Below, one piece after another: positions 61,736 through 64,000 of a stretch of 64,000 bases of DNA. The notes below the pieces were generated by a model, which did not search any database, was not told the origin of the DNA, and saw only the letters and a program-made list of their open reading frames with translations. Each line of letters begins with the position of its first letter. Position 1 is the first letter of the stretch. A program made the translations under genes and the position numbers. Location of the stretch: assembly GCF_004340665.1 (NCBI RefSeq), contig NZ_SLWO01000004.1:62001-126000 (forward strand), read 5' to 3'. This stretch comes from Pedobacter psychrotolerans (lineage in GTDB: Bacteria; Bacteroidota; Bacteroidia; Sphingobacteriales; Sphingobacteriaceae).

Positions 61736-62989
61736 TTATTCTTTCAACCCGTCTTCCTTAAGTAGATTTAAAAGCATTGTCAACGCAGACGCGGCTGATC
61801 GTTCTATATTTTGAATACGCTTGTTACTGAAAGTAAATACTTTAGCTATCGTTTTATTTTTATTAGATACTGCTATCCAAACTGTACCCACTGGTTTATC
61901 AGCTGTACCACCATCTGGCCCTGCAATTCCACTTACTGCGATAGAATAGTCAGTTTTAAATTGTTTAATCGCTCCCTCAGCCATTTCAGTAACTGTTTCT
62001 TCACTCACTGCACCAAAAGTATTTAATGTTTGCTCCTTAACCCCTAATATTGATTCTTTTAGTTCATAAGCATAGGCTACTGCCCCACCCCAATAAACTG
62101 ATGAACAACCTGGATGTTGCGTAATTAAATGAGCTATATATCCTCCCGTACAGCTTTCAGCAGTAGATAAGGTAAGTCCACGGCTTTTCATTATATTAAG
62201 AACAGCTTTTTCAAACGGAATATCCTCATCTACCACCACAAATTTTGGAATTTTTTCCATAATCTGTTTTGCATAAGATTCAACCTCAGCACTTAAAGCC
62301 ATTTCATTAGCTCCACTGGCAGATAATCGCAAGCGCACCTGCCCTAGTTTTGGTAAATAGGCCAATTTAATATGCTGAGGCAACTGATCTTCAATTTCCT
62401 CAATTTCTTTAGCTAAAAATGATTCTCCGATATTGGCGGTAAGAATGGTTTTATGAACAATTGATGGCAGGATAAATTTCGATTTAATTCTTGGAAGAAT
62501 CTCATCATCCATTAAATACATCATCTCATAGGGAACACCAGGCATTGATATGAAAATTTTATCATGATGCTCAAACCACATACAAGGTGCTGTACCATTT
62601 TTATTTACAATAACTTCACAACCATCCGGAACATCTGCCTGCTGAACATTGATATCAAGTAACGGACGGTTATATTTTTTGAAAATGGAGGTGACCATTT
62701 CAAGCGCCCCCTCATCTCTGCGAAAACCCATATCAAAATATTTCGCCAGCGTTTTTTTAGTAATATCATCCTTCGTCGGGCCTAATCCTCCTGTAATCAA
62801 AATCAGATCAGCACGTTCCTGAGCTTGCGTAAGTGAAGCCAGAATATGACTTTCATCATCAGAAACCGATGTAATTTGTTTTACAGAAACACCAATTAAA
62901 TTGAGTTGCTTTGCCATCCAGGCTGAATTGGTATCAACGATCTGACCGATGAGTATTTCATCACCAATGGTTATTATTTCCGCTAACAT
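61736..62989 (-). CDS. cinA: CinA-family protein (nicotinamide-nucleotide amidohydrolase-type)
   Basis: A 417-residue two-domain CinA. The N-terminal MoCF-like domain reads MLAEIITIGDEILIGQIVDTNSAWMAKQLN, followed by VLITGGLGPTKDD-type ILITGGLGPTKDDITKK and VPYEM. The C-terminal domain has LSTAESCTGGYIAHLIT and AVSGIAGPDGGTADKPVGTVWIA, the nicotinamide-mononucleotide deamidase signature. The name comes from competence-inducible genes in some bacteria; the biochemical role is NMN recycling. It begins 4 bp after the lptD-like gene, so the two are probably cotranscribed. Confidence 0.94.
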   Translation of the reverse strand: MLAEIITIGDEILIGQIVDTNSAWMAKQLNLIGVSVKQITSVSDDESHILASLTQAQERADLILITGGLGPTKDDITKKTLAKYFDMGFRRDEGALEMVTSIFKKYNRPLLDINVQQADVPDGCEVIVNKNGTAPCMWFEHHDKIFISMPGVPYEMMYLMDDEILPRIKSKFILPSIVHKTILTANIGESFLAKEIEEIEDQLPQHIKLAYLPKLGQVRLRLSASGANEMALSAEVESYAKQIMEKIPKFVVVDEDIPFEKAVLNIMKSRGLTLSTAESCTGGYIAHLITQHPGCSSVYWGGAVAYAYELKESILGVKEQTLNTFGAVSEETVTEMAEGAIKQFKTDYSIAVSGIAGPDGGTADKPVGTVWIAVSNKNKTIAKVFTFSNKRIQNIERSAASALTMLLNLLKEDGLKE

Positions 62990-62993
62990 AAAT

Positions 62994-64000
62994 TTATTGA
63001 TAAGTATTGTAGAAGCCTTGTCTTTTACTTAGTTTCAGGTCCTGTAGTATCGATGCTTTTACTTTAAGTGTTAATGAATAACTTTTATAGGCTCCATAAG
63101 GCACCCAGTTTACACTCATGTCCCAGCAATGCAGATCGCGATAAATACCGATGTTCATAGGTGTTAAACCATTATTCTGAAAATCATATCCTGAATTATA
63201 GGTAATCTTCCATTTTGGGGTAAGATTTAAATCACCATTAAAGTTTAGCGTATTACTGGTTCTGCTAATACCCAAATCATTTGTGTATTGAAAACTATAA
63301 GAAAATGAAAAATTCCATGGGATGTTAAAATCAACAAATGCATTTGGATCACGGCTAATTGCAGCCAGTTGTTCTGATTGTAATGGTGATAAACCTTTTT
63401 GTTTGGCTGTTTCACTTAATTTATCATTGGCTTCATTTTTCTTTTTTAAAGCCTCCGGATTCAAACTATAATCAAATGAGAAGCCAATAGAAGTTAACCG
63501 TGCTAACCTACCCCTTTTTAATAAATAATTATTACTTCTAACGTAGGTAGCGCTTCCGTCTGCATTACGGATAACATTTCCACTGAGATCTGTTGATAGT
63601 TCTATATCATAAGGATCAAAAGTACCATTATAATTTATTCCCAGTTTATCAGTGAATTGCGAACGTCCGCTAAAGCCAAGTGTTGATAATTTATTTCTGG
63701 TAGCTAAGAAATTATAGGATCCGTTAATACTTAAACCCTGAATGATGGGGATTTTTCGCTCTCCTGTTCCTGTGGTATCTTTACTCGATTTTACTTTTAA
63801 CTCTACTGTATTATCTACTCCAAAACCAATTGAAGCAGTTTTAGGTGAAAATGATCCCTGATAAGCCATTCCTTGAAACGTGGAATATGTTAAGGGAAGA
63901 CCATTCGCATCTCTGATGATTTTCTTACTCCCGTCACTTTCAAATTCATTTTCAGAAACCGCCGCTAAAAATGGTCCACTACCTGCCTTTGTAAAATCAG
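62994..64000 (-). CDS. lptD: LPS-assembly protein LptD-like, C-terminal part
   Basis: The reading frame is open to the right edge, so the ATG at 63869 is not the start and at least 335 residues are visible. The sequence is a run of amphipathic beta strands of an outer-membrane barrel (GLSINGSYNFLATRNKLSTLGFSGRSQF, TPKWKITYNSGYDF) ending in IYRDLHCWDMSVNWVPYGAYKSYSLTLKVKASILQDLKLSKRQG. The conserved DLHCW Cys and the closing segment match the C-terminus of Bacteroidota LptD (OstA-like) proteins, which insert LPS into the outer leaflet. cinA starts 4 bp after its stop. Confidence 0.78.
   Translation of the reverse strand, partial: DFTKAGSGPFLAAVSENEFESDGSKKIIRDANGLPLTYSTFQGMAYQGSFSPKTASIGFGVDNTVELKVKSSKDTTGTGERKIPIIQGLSINGSYNFLATRNKLSTLGFSGRSQFTDKLGINYNGTFDPYDIELSTDLSGNVIRNADGSATYVRSNNYLLKRGRLARLTSIGFSFDYSLNPEALKKKNEANDKLSETAKQKGLSPLQSEQLAAISRDPNAFVDFNIPWNFSFSYSFQYTNDLGISRTSNTLNFNGDLNLTPKWKITYNSGYDFQNNGLTPMNIGIYRDLHCWDMSVNWVPYGAYKSYSLTLKVKASILQDLKLSKRQGFYNTYQ

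Noticed and set aside
62994..64000. SprA-type gliding/secretion protein for the right-edge gene
   Set aside because: The C-terminal DLHCW and closing strand pattern fit LptD better, and the size and composition do not show SprA repeats.

Overview
The window looks like a chromosomal segment of a Bacteroidota bacterium, most likely Sphingobacteriaceae and Pedobacter-like. The evidence is low GC, a SusC/SusD pair, GLPGLI/DUF4412 secreted proteins, many signal peptides ending in a short small-residue motif before Gln, promoter boxes of the Bacteroidota type (TTG, about 19 bp, TAnnTTTG), few recognisable Shine-Dalgarno sites, and RecQ, YqgE, DUF3857 and LptD proteins of the types usual in that group. 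I saw no rRNA or tRNA gene, no CRISPR array, no prophage and no intact insertion sequence. Most of the window is core genome; the unusual content lies mainly in intergenic repeats and regulatory DNA.

Layout. 1-578 is the 3' end of a DUF294-type nucleotidyltransferase-like gene, followed by a 637-bp gap with a direct duplication and hairpins. 1216-9767 is a minus-strand block: rplT, rpmI, infC and thrS (translation), a GLPGLI-like secreted protein, a LutA-like Fe-S protein, a UMF1-type MFS transporter and recQ. 9879-13357 holds a small ORF overlapping a very large secreted beta-propeller/amidohydrolase. 13688-23021 holds a B12-type radical SAM protein, a secreted protein, an HI0933-type flavoprotein, purK-purE, an AraC regulator with a nitrilase, YqgE and pdxH. 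23439-28187 is an orphan SusC/SusD pair. 28605-36637 holds hbd, ruvB, a GNAT-nitrilase fusion, queG, an M1 peptidase and an exonuclease.

36804-40681 is a tandem pair of DUF3857/transglutaminase-like proteins: the first lacks the catalytic Cys and His, the second keeps them. A previously untracked 40-aa membrane peptide gene lies just beyond. 42442-49033 carries an L,D-transpeptidase-like protein and then a tight run of a beta-barrel protein, a protein combining helix-hairpin-helix motifs with a predicted barrel, ComEC and an enoyl-CoA hydratase. This run is a candidate DNA-uptake module. 49057-52004 encodes a DUF4412 protein and a DPP-IV-like S9 peptidase.

52092-59955 is the most interesting part. 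A satD-DUF3307 pair diverges from the four-gene ligase-associated DNA damage response set (MBL exonuclease, ATP-dependent ligase, Lhr-like helicase, PdeM). The divergent gap contains three 20-bp palindromes at an exact 28-bp period, the first overlapping the predicted satD -7 box. The set is split before pdeM by five tandem copies of a roughly 121-bp unit whose linker resembles the start of pdeM itself. The window ends with thioredoxin, an E2 acyltransferase, cinA and the 3' part of an lptD-like gene running off the edge.

All family calls come from reading motifs in the translations. No database search was possible.
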